DNA of 36,980 nucleotides from the NCBI GenBank assembly GCA_964436865.1, contig CAYTFK010000032.1, positions 1 to 36,980 on the forward strand, written 5' to 3'. The notes under the pieces were generated by a model that saw nothing but the letters and a program-made list of their open reading frames with translations, was not told the origin of the DNA and searched no databases. Positions 9,103 through 16,814 of the stretch are shown in pieces (positions within the stretch are counted from its first letter, which is position 1; each line of letters opens with the position of its first letter). Both the position numbers and the translations under genes were made by a program. This DNA comes from JAXGPP01 sp964436865 (lineage in GTDB: Bacteria > Planctomycetota > Planctomycetia > Pirellulales > Thermoguttaceae).

Positions 9103-9378
9103 TCATTGTTGTCGCCGCAACTCGCGGTTGAAGATCAAGTGCGCGTGGGCGCCCCCTTCGTAAAGTATGGCTTTGAGATCCCAGCCTTCACGACCAAGAG
9201 GCTCCAGCACTTCCATCAGCCGCTGGTGGAACAGCCGCTGTGAGAACATCCCCAAGCCATAACCTAGCCGCACGTGTTTGTACTCATATTGCCGGGCGGA
9301 ATCGCCGCCCACGCCGGCTGGTGGAATCGCCAGCGGCCCGGGGTCGCGAGGCGATGCGTAAGGGTTCATCTCGTCCAT
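9103..9378 (-). CDS. DUF4177-like small protein
   Basis: A 91-residue protein beginning MDEMNPYASPRDPG. The NPYASP stretch is a recurrent N-terminal motif in planctomycete proteins, often ahead of a membrane or soluble domain. The C-terminal half (YEYKHVRLGYGLG, then LEPLGREGWDLKAILYEGG) has the pattern of DUF4177-type domains, with the typical GWDL core. No signal peptide or membrane span is present. The frame is open to 9462, but the extra residues are low-complexity and cover the promoter, so the ATG at 9378 is preferred; 9369 is an alternative. It is the first gene of the minus-strand cluster, 25 bp ahead of the ceramidase-like gene. Function unknown. Confidence 0.65.
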   Translation of the reverse strand: MDEMNPYASPRDPGPLAIPPAGVGGDSARQYEYKHVRLGYGLGMFSQRLFHQRLMEVLEPLGREGWDLKAILYEGGAHAHLIFNRELRRQQ

Positions 9379-9411
9379 GCCGCACGATCTCAATCGGCCT
9401 GAACCGGGTAA

Positions 9412-9440
9412 TTGACGACGCCCACCGACGACAGTATCGC
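9412..9440 (+). promoter_or_regulatory. weak candidate promoter for the beta-galactosidase gene
   Basis: On the plus strand, TTGACG is followed by a 17-base spacer and TATCGC. The -10 is poor (three of six) and overlaps the -10 of the opposite promoter. The beta-galactosidase ATG is about 154 bases downstream. Tentative. Confidence 0.25.
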
Positions 9441-9462
9441 GCCGCCCACCGTGTCCCGTCAA
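9433..9462 (-). promoter_or_regulatory. candidate sigma-70-like promoter for the minus-strand hydrolase cluster
   Basis: On the minus strand, TTGACG (-35, five of six) is followed by an 18-base spacer and GATACT (-10, four of six). This would give a leader of roughly 50 bases before the DUF4177-like ATG at 9378. Found by eye. Confidence 0.45.
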
Positions 9463-9593
9463 CCGCCGCTGGACGCCTGTAGAGCGCGGATGGTAGACTG
9501 GCCGGGTTGCCGCTGTTACCCGAATTCTCTCACCAACCGCCGCGGCCTCTTCTGCCGGGGCGGCCGGCTGCTCCTAACATGCGCGAGGCTCCC

Positions 9594-12500
9594 ATGTTCC
9601 GATCGAGTCTGTTTGTCCTGCTCTCAATCGTGCCTGCCGCCGTGCTGGCAGCCGATGCTCCCGGTGCCCTCGAAGACTGGCAGAACCCCGAAGCGCTCGG
9701 TGAGGGATTGGAACCGCCGCACGCCACCATGGTCGCATGTCCCGACCGCGCGACGGCGATGTCGATCGAGTGGACCGACAACAATCAACGGATCAAGTCT
9801 CCCTGGTATCGCTCGCTGAACGGGAAGTGGAAGTATCACTATTCCAAAAACCCGCTCAGCCGTGTGCCGGACTTCTTCAAACCGGACTTCGACGACCGCC
9901 AGTGGGCCGAAATTCCCGTGCCGAGCAATGTCGAATTCCAGGGCTACGGCGTGCCCATCTACGTCAATATTCCCTACCCGTGGTACAAGGTCGATCCGCC
10001 GTTCGTGCCGGACGACGATCCCAACGCCACGGTGAATTCCTATCGGCGCACCTTCGAAGTGCCGGAAGGTTGGGCAGGGCGGCAGGTCTTCCTCACATTC
10101 GATGGCGTCAATTCGTTCTTCTACCTGTGGATCAACGGCCGGAAAGTCGGCATGGGCAAAGACAGCCGCACGCCGGTAGAGTTCAACGTCACGCAATACC
10201 TTCGCCCGGGCCAGAATCTCGTGGCGGTTGAGAACTTCCGCTGGTGCGATGGTGCGTACCTCGAAGACCAGGACTTCTGGCGATTGAGCGGCATCTTCCG
10301 CGACGTTTATCTCTGGTCGCCGCCGAACCTGCACCTTCGCGATGTGGAGGTGAAGGCTCGGCTCCACGGCGAGCAGCAGCTCGCTGTTGTTGCCGCGGTG
10401 CGAAACTACGGCACGGAAGCTGTCGCAGCCGACCTCGAGTTCGAATTGCTCGGTCCCGATGGTCAGCCCGCGGCGGTGGAGCGCAACGGTCGGTCCAGCC
10501 GCTTGGAACTTGCGCCCGGTGCTGAGGCGAAGATTGAAATCGCCGCCGGCGTGAAGGGCATCCGTCCCTGGTCGGCCGAAAACCCTGCTTTGTACAGACT
10601 GCTGCTCTCGGTGACTGGCCCCGACGGCAAGGCGGTGGAAGTGGTGCCGGTGAACGTCGGCTTCCGCGAAGCGGAGATCCGCGACGGCAAGTTCCTCGTC
10701 AACGGCCAGGCGGTGCGGCTCAAAGGTGTGAATCGGCACGAGCACGATCCCGACCGCGGGCACGCGATCACCGTCGAGTCGATGATCCACGACATCATGG
10801 TGATGAAGCAGTATAACGTCAACGCGGTCCGCACCTCGCACTATCCCAACCAGCCGGCCTGGTACGATCTCTGCGACCGCTATGGAATCTACGTGATCGA
10901 CGAAGCCAACATCGAGAGCCACGGCATGGGCTACGGCGAGGCGAGCCTTGCCAAGAAGCCCGAGTGGGCCGCGGCCCACATGGACCGCACCGTGCGGATG
11001 GTCGAACGCGACAAGAACCATGCCTCGATCGTCACCTGGTCGCTGGGAAACGAAGCCGGCGACGGTCCGAATTTCGTCGCGACCTACAACTGGATCAAGC
11101 AGCGCGATCCGAGCCGGCCGGTGCAATACGAACGTGCGGAAAGGGCGGCCCATACCGACATCGTCTGCCCGATGTACCTGCGGCCGGAAGGCGTGGCCGA
11201 GTACGGCAGCCGGCCGCAGGACCGGCCGATGATCCTCTGCGAATACGCCCATGCGATGGGGAATTCGAGCGGCGATATGTGGTCCTACTGGCGGCAGTTC
11301 TACAGCAATCCGCAGCTCCAAGGAGCGTTTGTCTGGGATTGGGTCGACCAGGGCATCCGCCAGCCGCAAGATCCGAACCGCGACGGGCTCTACAAGAAAG
11401 TCGAGCGGGGTCAGAAATACTTCTGGGCGTACGGCGGCGATTTCGGCCCGCCCGGCACTCCTACCGACGACAACTTCTGCTGCAATGGACTGGTCACTCC
11501 CGACCGGCAGCCGCACCCCGGTTTGCACGAAGTGAAACACATCTACCAGTACATCCACACCCGGCCGGTGTCGCTTGCCGATCGCACAGTGGAAATCACC
11601 AACTGGTACGACTTTACCAATCCCAAGGATCTCGTTGTCGGCACCTGGCGAGTCATGGCCGACGGTGAAGAGATCCAGACCGGCGAGCTTCCGGCGCTCG
11701 ATCTTGCCCCACGGGCGAAGCAGCAGTTGACGGTACCCGTCCAAGCGTTCGAACCGCAGCCGGGAGTCGAGTACTGGCTCGATCTTTCGTTCCGCTTGCG
11801 CGCCGACACGCCGTGGGCCAAGGCGGGACACGAGGTCGCCTGGGACCAGTTCAAATTGCCTGACGCGGCATCTGCTCCTCGGGCGGGCACCGGCGAGGCG
11901 CCCAAGGTAAGCGAGACTGCCGACGCGATCACGGTCAGCGGAGCGAACTTCGTCGCCCGGTTCGACAAGGCCCGCGGCGCGCTGGCGTCGCTCGAGTCGG
12001 GCGGCGTCGAACTCGCTCGCGAACCGCTCCTGCCCTTCTTCTGGCGTGCGCCCACTGACAACGACCGTGGCCGAAAGATGATCGAAAGGCAAGGCGTCTG
12101 GAAGACGGGGGCCGACGAGATCGTTGTGGAGAACGTCGCGGTCGACAAGCCGTCGGATGTGTCGGTCATCGTACGCACCAGCCTGCGGCTTCCCAAGATC
12201 GACGCCCGCTGGCAGGCCGATTATACCGTGCTCGGCAGCGGCGATATCGTCGTCGATGCCCGTTTTCAGCCAGGTTCGCAGAAGCTTCCGACGCTGCCGC
12301 GATTGGGCATGAAGATGGCCCTGGCCAGCGGCCTTGACGAGATCGCCTGGTACGGCCCGGGACCGCAAGAGACCTACAGCGACCGTCGCGATGCCCGAGT
12401 CGCCGTCTACCATGGCAAGGTTCGCGAACAGTTCTACTACCATTACACCGAACCGGGCGAGAGCGGCAACAAGGTCGATGTCCGCTGGGCCGCGCTGACC

Positions 12501-12800
12501 AATTCGCAGGGAGTCGGTCTGCTCGTCGCCGGGCTGCCGCTTCTAAGCGTCAATGCCGTACCGCATACGACCGACGATATCGAGGCGGCGCGGCACCCCT
12601 GGCAGTTGAACATGCGGGATTACACGATCCTGCACCTCGATCTCAAGCAGATGGGCTTGGGGGGCGACGATAGCTGGGGCGCTTGGCCCCATCAGGAGTT
12701 CCAGATCCCCTGTCAGGCGTACTCCTACCGTTTCCGCCTGCGGCCGATCGCTGCGGGCGACGATCCGAAGGCGCTCGCGCGGCAGGCAGTCGCACCGTAG
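9594..12800 (+). CDS. exported GH2 beta-galactosidase (LacZ-type)
   Basis: 1068 residues from the ATG at 9594, which has GAGG six bases upstream and opens a signal peptide (MFRSSLFVLLSIVPAAVLA). Domain order follows LacZ: sugar-binding jelly roll (LNGKWKYHYSKNP, VPSNVEFQGYGVPIYVN), immunoglobulin-like domain, TIM barrel, second beta domain and C-terminal beta-galactosidase small chain (WYGPGPQETYSDR). Catalytic motifs are intact: KGVNRHEHDP, the acid/base Glu487 in SLGNEAGDG, and the nucleophile Glu550 in CEYAHAMGNSSG. Length is close to E. coli LacZ plus a signal peptide. It cleaves beta-galactosides, here outside the cytoplasm, and diverges from the minus-strand hydrolase cluster, consistent with shared glycan use. 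The true substrate may be a galactose-containing polysaccharide fragment. Confidence 0.95.
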   Translation: MFRSSLFVLLSIVPAAVLAADAPGALEDWQNPEALGEGLEPPHATMVACPDRATAMSIEWTDNNQRIKSPWYRSLNGKWKYHYSKNPLSRVPDFFKPDFDDRQWAEIPVPSNVEFQGYGVPIYVNIPYPWYKVDPPFVPDDDPNATVNSYRRTFEVPEGWAGRQVFLTFDGVNSFFYLWINGRKVGMGKDSRTPVEFNVTQYLRPGQNLVAVENFRWCDGAYLEDQDFWRLSGIFRDVYLWSPPNLHLRDVEVKARLHGEQQLAVVAAVRNYGTEAVAADLEFELLGPDGQPAAVERNGRSSRLELAPGAEAKIEIAAGVKGIRPWSAENPALYRLLLSVTGPDGKAVEVVPVNVGFREAEIRDGKFLVNGQAVRLKGVNRHEHDPDRGHAITVESMIHDIMVMKQYNVNAVRTSHYPNQPAWYDLCDRYGIYVIDEANIESHGMGYGEASLAKKPEWAAAHMDRTVRMVERDKNHASIVTWSLGNEAGDGPNFVATYNWIKQRDPSRPVQYERAERAAHTDIVCPMYLRPEGVAEYGSRPQDRPMILCEYAHAMGNSSGDMWSYWRQFYSNPQLQGAFVWDWVDQGIRQPQDPNRDGLYKKVERGQKYFWAYGGDFGPPGTPTDDNFCCNGLVTPDRQPHPGLHEVKHIYQYIHTRPVSLADRTVEITNWYDFTNPKDLVVGTWRVMADGEEIQTGELPALDLAPRAKQQLTVPVQAFEPQPGVEYWLDLSFRLRADTPWAKAGHEVAWDQFKLPDAASAPRAGTGEAPKVSETADAITVSGANFVARFDKARGALASLESGGVELAREPLLPFFWRAPTDNDRGRKMIERQGVWKTGADEIVVENVAVDKPSDVSVIVRTSLRLPKIDARWQADYTVLGSGDIVVDARFQPGSQKLPTLPRLGMKMALASGLDEIAWYGPGPQETYSDRRDARVAVYHGKVREQFYYHYTEPGESGNKVDVRWAALTNSQGVGLLVAGLPLLSVNAVPHTTDDIEAARHPWQLNMRDYTILHLDLKQMGLGGDDSWGAWPHQEFQIPCQAYSYRFRLRPIAAGDDPKALARQAVAP

Positions 12801-12847
12801 GACGGGTGTGAAATCCGTCCTGGAGCCGGATTGGAAATCCGGCCTAC
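12797..12847. repeat. twin-hairpin element overlapping the lacZ-type stop codon
   Basis: Two adjacent hairpins: AGGACGG/CCGTCCT (12799-12821, 9-nt loop) and GCCGGATT/AATCCGGC (12825-12843, 3-nt loop). Outer GTAGG (12797-12801) and CCTAC (12843-12847) form a third, enclosing dyad. The TAG stop codon of the beta-galactosidase lies inside the first arm. The composition and nested symmetry resemble REP-type dispersed palindromes; the GGCCGGATTTCCAATCCGGC-like sequence is, to my recollection, scattered in some planctomycete genomes. It may also attenuate transcription into the ABC gene 12 bases further on. Confidence 0.6.
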
Positions 12848-12859
12848 AGAACATCGCCC

Positions 12860-13594
12860 ATGCGCATTACGATCGACCGGCTTTCCAAGGCGTTCGACTC
12901 GCTGCCCGTGCTCGACGATATCACCCTCGACGTCGAGCCGGGCCAGGTGATCGCTTTGTTGGGCGCTAACGGGGCCGGCAAGACCACGCTCTTGCGCTTG
13001 CTGGCCGGCATCCTCGTACCCGGCGGGGGCGACATCTATTACGACGGCCAGCCGTTCCGTCGAGACCGCATCGACGTGCGCCGCCGGCTGATGTTCATGC
13101 CCGACCTGCCGGCCGTGTTTCCCGGCACCTCGATCATCCGCCACATCGGCATGGTGCTCCGGCTCTACGAGCAAGCAGGCATCGGCATGGAAGACAAGGT
13201 GATCGAGTTGCTCCGGGAGTTTGACGTCCTTCCACTGGCCGAAACCATGTTTCGGTCTCTTTCGCGTGGGGAATCGTACAAAGGGGCGCTCGTCGCCCTG
13301 CTGGCGGTCGACCCGGAACTCTGGTTGTTCGACGAGCCGTACGCTTCGGGTATGGATCCCAACGGCCTGGCAGCCTTCCGCCGGCATGCCCGCGAAGCGG
13401 CCGACCGCGGGCGCACGGTGATCTACTCCACTCAGATCCTGGAAGTTGCGGAACGGTTTTCCGATCGGGTGTGCATTCTCCATAACCATCGGATCGCGGC
13501 ATTCGCGTCGGTCGACGAACTCCGCGCGGGCGGCGAGGAGGACGGCGACGTCCTGGCGACTGTATTCCGCCAGTTGCAGGCGGATTCGGCCTGA
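12860..13594 (+). CDS. ABC transporter ATP-binding protein
   Basis: A 244-residue nucleotide-binding subunit. Walker A is GANGAGKT (35-42) and Walker B is LWLFDEP with Asp158 and Glu159. Several canonical positions differ: the Q-loop reads FMPDLPAVFPG with Asp82 where Gln is usual, the signature is LSRGE (134-138) instead of LSGGQ, and the H-loop reads YSTQILEVAERF with Gln192 where His is usual. D-loop (SGMDP) is normal. The next gene, 14 bp downstream, is a large membrane protein that must be its partner, so this is a two-gene ABC-2-like exporter with unknown cargo. The enzyme should bind ATP; whether it hydrolyses at normal rates is uncertain. Confidence 0.92.
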   Translation: MRITIDRLSKAFDSLPVLDDITLDVEPGQVIALLGANGAGKTTLLRLLAGILVPGGGDIYYDGQPFRRDRIDVRRRLMFMPDLPAVFPGTSIIRHIGMVLRLYEQAGIGMEDKVIELLREFDVLPLAETMFRSLSRGESYKGALVALLAVDPELWLFDEPYASGMDPNGLAAFRRHAREAADRGRTVIYSTQILEVAERFSDRVCILHNHRIAAFASVDELRAGGEEDGDVLATVFRQLQADSA

Positions 13595-13608
13595 ACGCAG
13601 CAGCAGCC

Positions 13609-15501
13609 ATGCGAACGGTGAATCGCAGAAACCGTACGTCGGTGAATTGGACCAGGCACTCGGCCGGTGCGCCGGTAAATCTCGTCGCAGTGAACATCCG
13701 CGATCGGCCGTTCGAACGCGCTCTGCGACGCCGGGTGAGAGAAGAGGTTCGCCGGTCGCCCAGGCTCTGGATGATCTACGCCCGCGGGCTCTGGTCGCGG
13801 CGAATTGAGGCGGCACTGACCAGGATCGCCATCGCACTTGGGGTTGCGGGGATCCCTTTTCTGGCCCTGGCCTACAACGCCATGCTCATTGGACCGGGGC
13901 TTTTCATTAAGGATCCCGAGTTGCCGTCGGACGCGAACCCAAGCGTTGTTGTGTTGCTTGGACCGGCGGCGCTGTTGACTGGCATCGCGGCCATCGTTGT
14001 CCTGGAACTGATCATATCCCTGCGCCAAGGACGCGAGCTCTCCGTGCTGGCCTGCCTGCCATATACGGACCGGATGTGGGGCGAACATCTGCAGCGAAAG
14101 CTCTCCCTCGGGCGTTACGGTTTGCTCTGCCTTCTCGGCGGCTTCGTGCTTCCCGGTTGGCTCTGGCTCGCCTGGACGCATCGCCTTGGCCCCGCCGGCT
14201 GGGTTGCGGGAATCGCCGCGATTCTTCTTCACTGGCCCCTCACCGTCGCTACCGCTGCGCTCATCGCCGCCGCGGTGCCGAGAGCGATGATGAACGCCTG
14301 GGGGCATGTCACCGCTTGCGTCGTAATGCAGCTTGGCATCTTCGGCCCGCTATTCCTCGCCTTGGCCGGTGTGCCTCGATCGCCCGAAGGGATCGAAATT
14401 GCCTCGTGGCTATTCTTGCTGCTTCCGGCCGGATGGGTGCAAGGGATTCTGCAAATGGCAATCCTGGATGGCCAGCCGGCGGGCTGGCTGTTCCTCGTTC
14501 CGACGGCCGCCGTAATTGCGGCCGGCTATCGCTGGCTGGGGCAGGGCTTCGCCATCCGGGAGTTGATTCTTGGTTCCGATCGAACGGTCTCGATCATCTA
14601 CCAGCGTGATCTCGCCGCTACGGCCGACCTCTTGACAACAATGTCCTCCCCTCCAGCCGATTGCGAAACGATCGACGACGAGGCCAGCGTTCGCCGCGCG
14701 CTGGCCGAGTCATTCGACTGGCGACCGCGAGGCCCTGTTGAGCGGCTTGCCGCACGGGTTCTCAACCCTCGGCAGCGCACGATCATCGAATTCTGGTGGG
14801 CGGGGCCGCCCCGCTGGACTCGCCGGCTTCTGTTTGGTTTGCCCGCGCTGTTGGCGGTAGCTGCTTTGTTGGGCTCGCACCTTGTACTTCCAGCCGACGG
14901 TCTGCGGCTGACCGGCGTGATGGCGGCAGCGGTCTTTGCCTGTGCCGCATTGCCGAACTTCTCGGCCTTGGCTGGGGCTCACAGTTGTTCGGCATCGGGC
15001 GTGGCCGCCGGCGGAATGCTGAACACGTGGCACCCCGCCTATCCCGTCGGCTACGGCGAGGTTCTGGCGGCGGCCCTCAAGGTTGAACTCGTCCAGGCAT
15101 GCGCATGGGCGCTTCCGTTGGCCGCAACCGGCGGGGCGGTTGCCTGGCAGCAACAGTTGCCACTTGCGGACGGGGTCCTCGTCGGCCTCACGTCTGCCGT
15201 GGTGGCGCTATTGTGGATCGTGGTCTTCTGGGCAACCAGCTTCCTGTTCCGAATCGACCTGGGCAATCTAAGGTCGCTGGTGCTGCTTCCGCTCACCTAC
15301 GTGTACGGGCTTGGCCTTGTCCTGATGCCAGGCATGATCGCCGTGGGCTATGCGCCAGCGGGTGAGGGAGCCGGCCCGGTACCCTGGGACGACTCGTCTG
15401 CAGTCCGGTTTCTTGCCGCCGGGCTGCTTCTGGCAACGACCACTCTCTGGTGCGCGGCAATTGGCTGGCTCTTTCGCCGTCGGATCATCGACTTCCGGTA
15501 A
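13609..15501 (+). CDS. large ABC transporter permease, about 12-13 membrane segments
   Basis: A 630-residue membrane protein directly after the ATPase gene. Hydrophobic spans group into two bundles: about seven before residue 330 (IAIALGVAGIPFLALAY, GPAALLTGIAAIVVLEL, YGLLCLLGGFVLPGWLWLAW and others) and about six after residue 400 (LLFGLPALLAVAALLGSHL, LTSAVVALLWIVVFWATSF and others). A soluble stretch of roughly 80 residues lies between them (SDRTVSIIYQRDLA to EFWWAG). This looks like both halves of an ABC permease in one chain. No strong ribosome binding site precedes the ATG; a GTG at 13690 is an alternative start. I do not recognise a named family. A 6-bp stem hairpin (15501-15523) follows the stop. 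Confidence 0.75.
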   Translation: MRTVNRRNRTSVNWTRHSAGAPVNLVAVNIRDRPFERALRRRVREEVRRSPRLWMIYARGLWSRRIEAALTRIAIALGVAGIPFLALAYNAMLIGPGLFIKDPELPSDANPSVVVLLGPAALLTGIAAIVVLELIISLRQGRELSVLACLPYTDRMWGEHLQRKLSLGRYGLLCLLGGFVLPGWLWLAWTHRLGPAGWVAGIAAILLHWPLTVATAALIAAAVPRAMMNAWGHVTACVVMQLGIFGPLFLALAGVPRSPEGIEIASWLFLLLPAGWVQGILQMAILDGQPAGWLFLVPTAAVIAAGYRWLGQGFAIRELILGSDRTVSIIYQRDLAATADLLTTMSSPPADCETIDDEASVRRALAESFDWRPRGPVERLAARVLNPRQRTIIEFWWAGPPRWTRRLLFGLPALLAVAALLGSHLVLPADGLRLTGVMAAAVFACAALPNFSALAGAHSCSASGVAAGGMLNTWHPAYPVGYGEVLAAALKVELVQACAWALPLAATGGAVAWQQQLPLADGVLVGLTSAVVALLWIVVFWATSFLFRIDLGNLRSLVLLPLTYVYGLGLVLMPGMIAVGYAPAGEGAGPVPWDDSSAVRFLAAGLLLATTTLWCAAIGWLFRRRIIDFR

Positions 15502-15719
15502 GACTCCGACCGTTCCAGAGTCTCATCCCGCTTCCTTTGCAGTTCCTCTCGCTTCCCAATTTGCCTAGCCATCAAAATCTGTTTTACCGGCAAACCCTTG
15601 GAATTCGGCCACAGACCCGGAGCTTAAAGGCCGATCTTAGAGAGAGAAAAACTGATGATCCCCGCGCGCCGTTGCGCCGGCGAAAGACAGTTGGCCCTGC
15701 AAAAAACCGGGTTCCCGGC

Positions 15720-16748
15720 ATGTCCAGACTGCCCAGTTGCACCACGTTTGTCCTTGGCTCGATCATTCTCTTTGCCGCCGCCACCCCGCTTATCGGGGAG
15801 AGCGTGACGGAATTGCGATCGATCCAAGTGATCGAGGTCGGCCCCGAGGATGCGATCGAGACGGTTCCTGTGGTCTCCAGCGTGGCCCTCGATCCGAGTG
15901 GAATGAATCTGGCGATTGCGGGCGACGACCATATGGTCCGGATCTGGAGCGCCCGCGACAACCGCTTCGTTCGCCGTCTGGGTGGGCACACGGATTGGGT
16001 GAAGGCGGCCGCGTACAACCCCGACGGCTCCATTCTCGCCACCGCCGGACAAGACCATCAGATCAAACTGTGGCGCACGTCCGACGGCCAGCCCTTTGGC
16101 CTGTTGCCCGATATGATCCAGGGCATTTCAACATTGGTCTTCAGCCCGGACGGGCGAATTTTGGCGGTGGCCGGTTTCGAGTCGAAGATCCGTCTCTACG
16201 ACGGGCGTTCCGGCACGCGGCTCTTGGTGCTTGAGGCGCCGGGCTCGGACATTCGCGCGTTGGCCTTCTCGCCCGACGGCGCGCGGCTGGCCGCAGCGGG
16301 TCGCCAAGGCACAATCCGCATTTGGGAGATAGCGTCTGGACGAGTAGTCCACGAGCTGCAAGGGCACACCCGGCGAGTTCGCGCTCTGGCCTACTCGCCC
16401 GATGGGTCACGGTTGGCCTCCGGCGGTGAGGAGCAGGCAGTGCGGCTTTGGGACGCGGTGGCCGGCATCCAGGTCGGCACGCTGCCGGAACGGCCGGGCA
16501 AGGTGCTTTCGCTCTCGTTTTGCGGCCCCGATCGGCTCGCCGCCGGCGGCAGCGACAATCTGATTCGTGTTTGGGATCTTGCCAGCCAGACCGAGCAGGT
16601 GCGGCTGATTGGTCATACGGGTTCGGTCGGCACGCTGGCATGGGATGCCCAGCGCGGCCAGCTCGTTTCGGGTAGCTTCGATACGACGGTCCGAATTTGG
16701 CAGTTGTGGAACGGTGGCGGCTACGACGCCGTGTCGCGGCGACAGTAG
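15720..16748 (+). CDS. exported seven-bladed WD40 repeat protein
   Basis: 342 residues from the ATG at 15720, chosen because it opens a signal peptide (TTFVLGSIILFAAATPLIG); the frame is open further upstream but encodes basic low-complexity sequence. Seven WD40 repeats end successively in VRIW, IKLW, IRLY, IRIW, VRLW, IRVW and VRIW, several with the GH (LGGHTDWV, LQGHTRRV, LIGHTGSV) and the FSPDG signature of bacterial propellers. Seven blades make one closed propeller with no other domain, so it is probably a periplasmic scaffold or binding protein. It lies 218 bp after the ABC permease and 66 bp before the giant SdrD_B protein. Partner unknown. Confidence 0.88.
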   Translation: MSRLPSCTTFVLGSIILFAAATPLIGESVTELRSIQVIEVGPEDAIETVPVVSSVALDPSGMNLAIAGDDHMVRIWSARDNRFVRRLGGHTDWVKAAAYNPDGSILATAGQDHQIKLWRTSDGQPFGLLPDMIQGISTLVFSPDGRILAVAGFESKIRLYDGRSGTRLLVLEAPGSDIRALAFSPDGARLAAAGRQGTIRIWEIASGRVVHELQGHTRRVRALAYSPDGSRLASGGEEQAVRLWDAVAGIQVGTLPERPGKVLSLSFCGPDRLAAGGSDNLIRVWDLASQTEQVRLIGHTGSVGTLAWDAQRGQLVSGSFDTTVRIWQLWNGGGYDAVSRRQ

Positions 16749-16814
16749 GCGGTCGAGTCACTGCGGTGTGCTCAGGCGCACTGGCGTGAAGTCCTCACTA
16801 CGGGAGGGAGCCCT

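Noticed and set aside
9624..12443. 939-codon minus-strand open frame
   Set aside because: It is antisense to the GH2 beta-galactosidase, whose catalytic motifs are intact. The antisense product has no family features.
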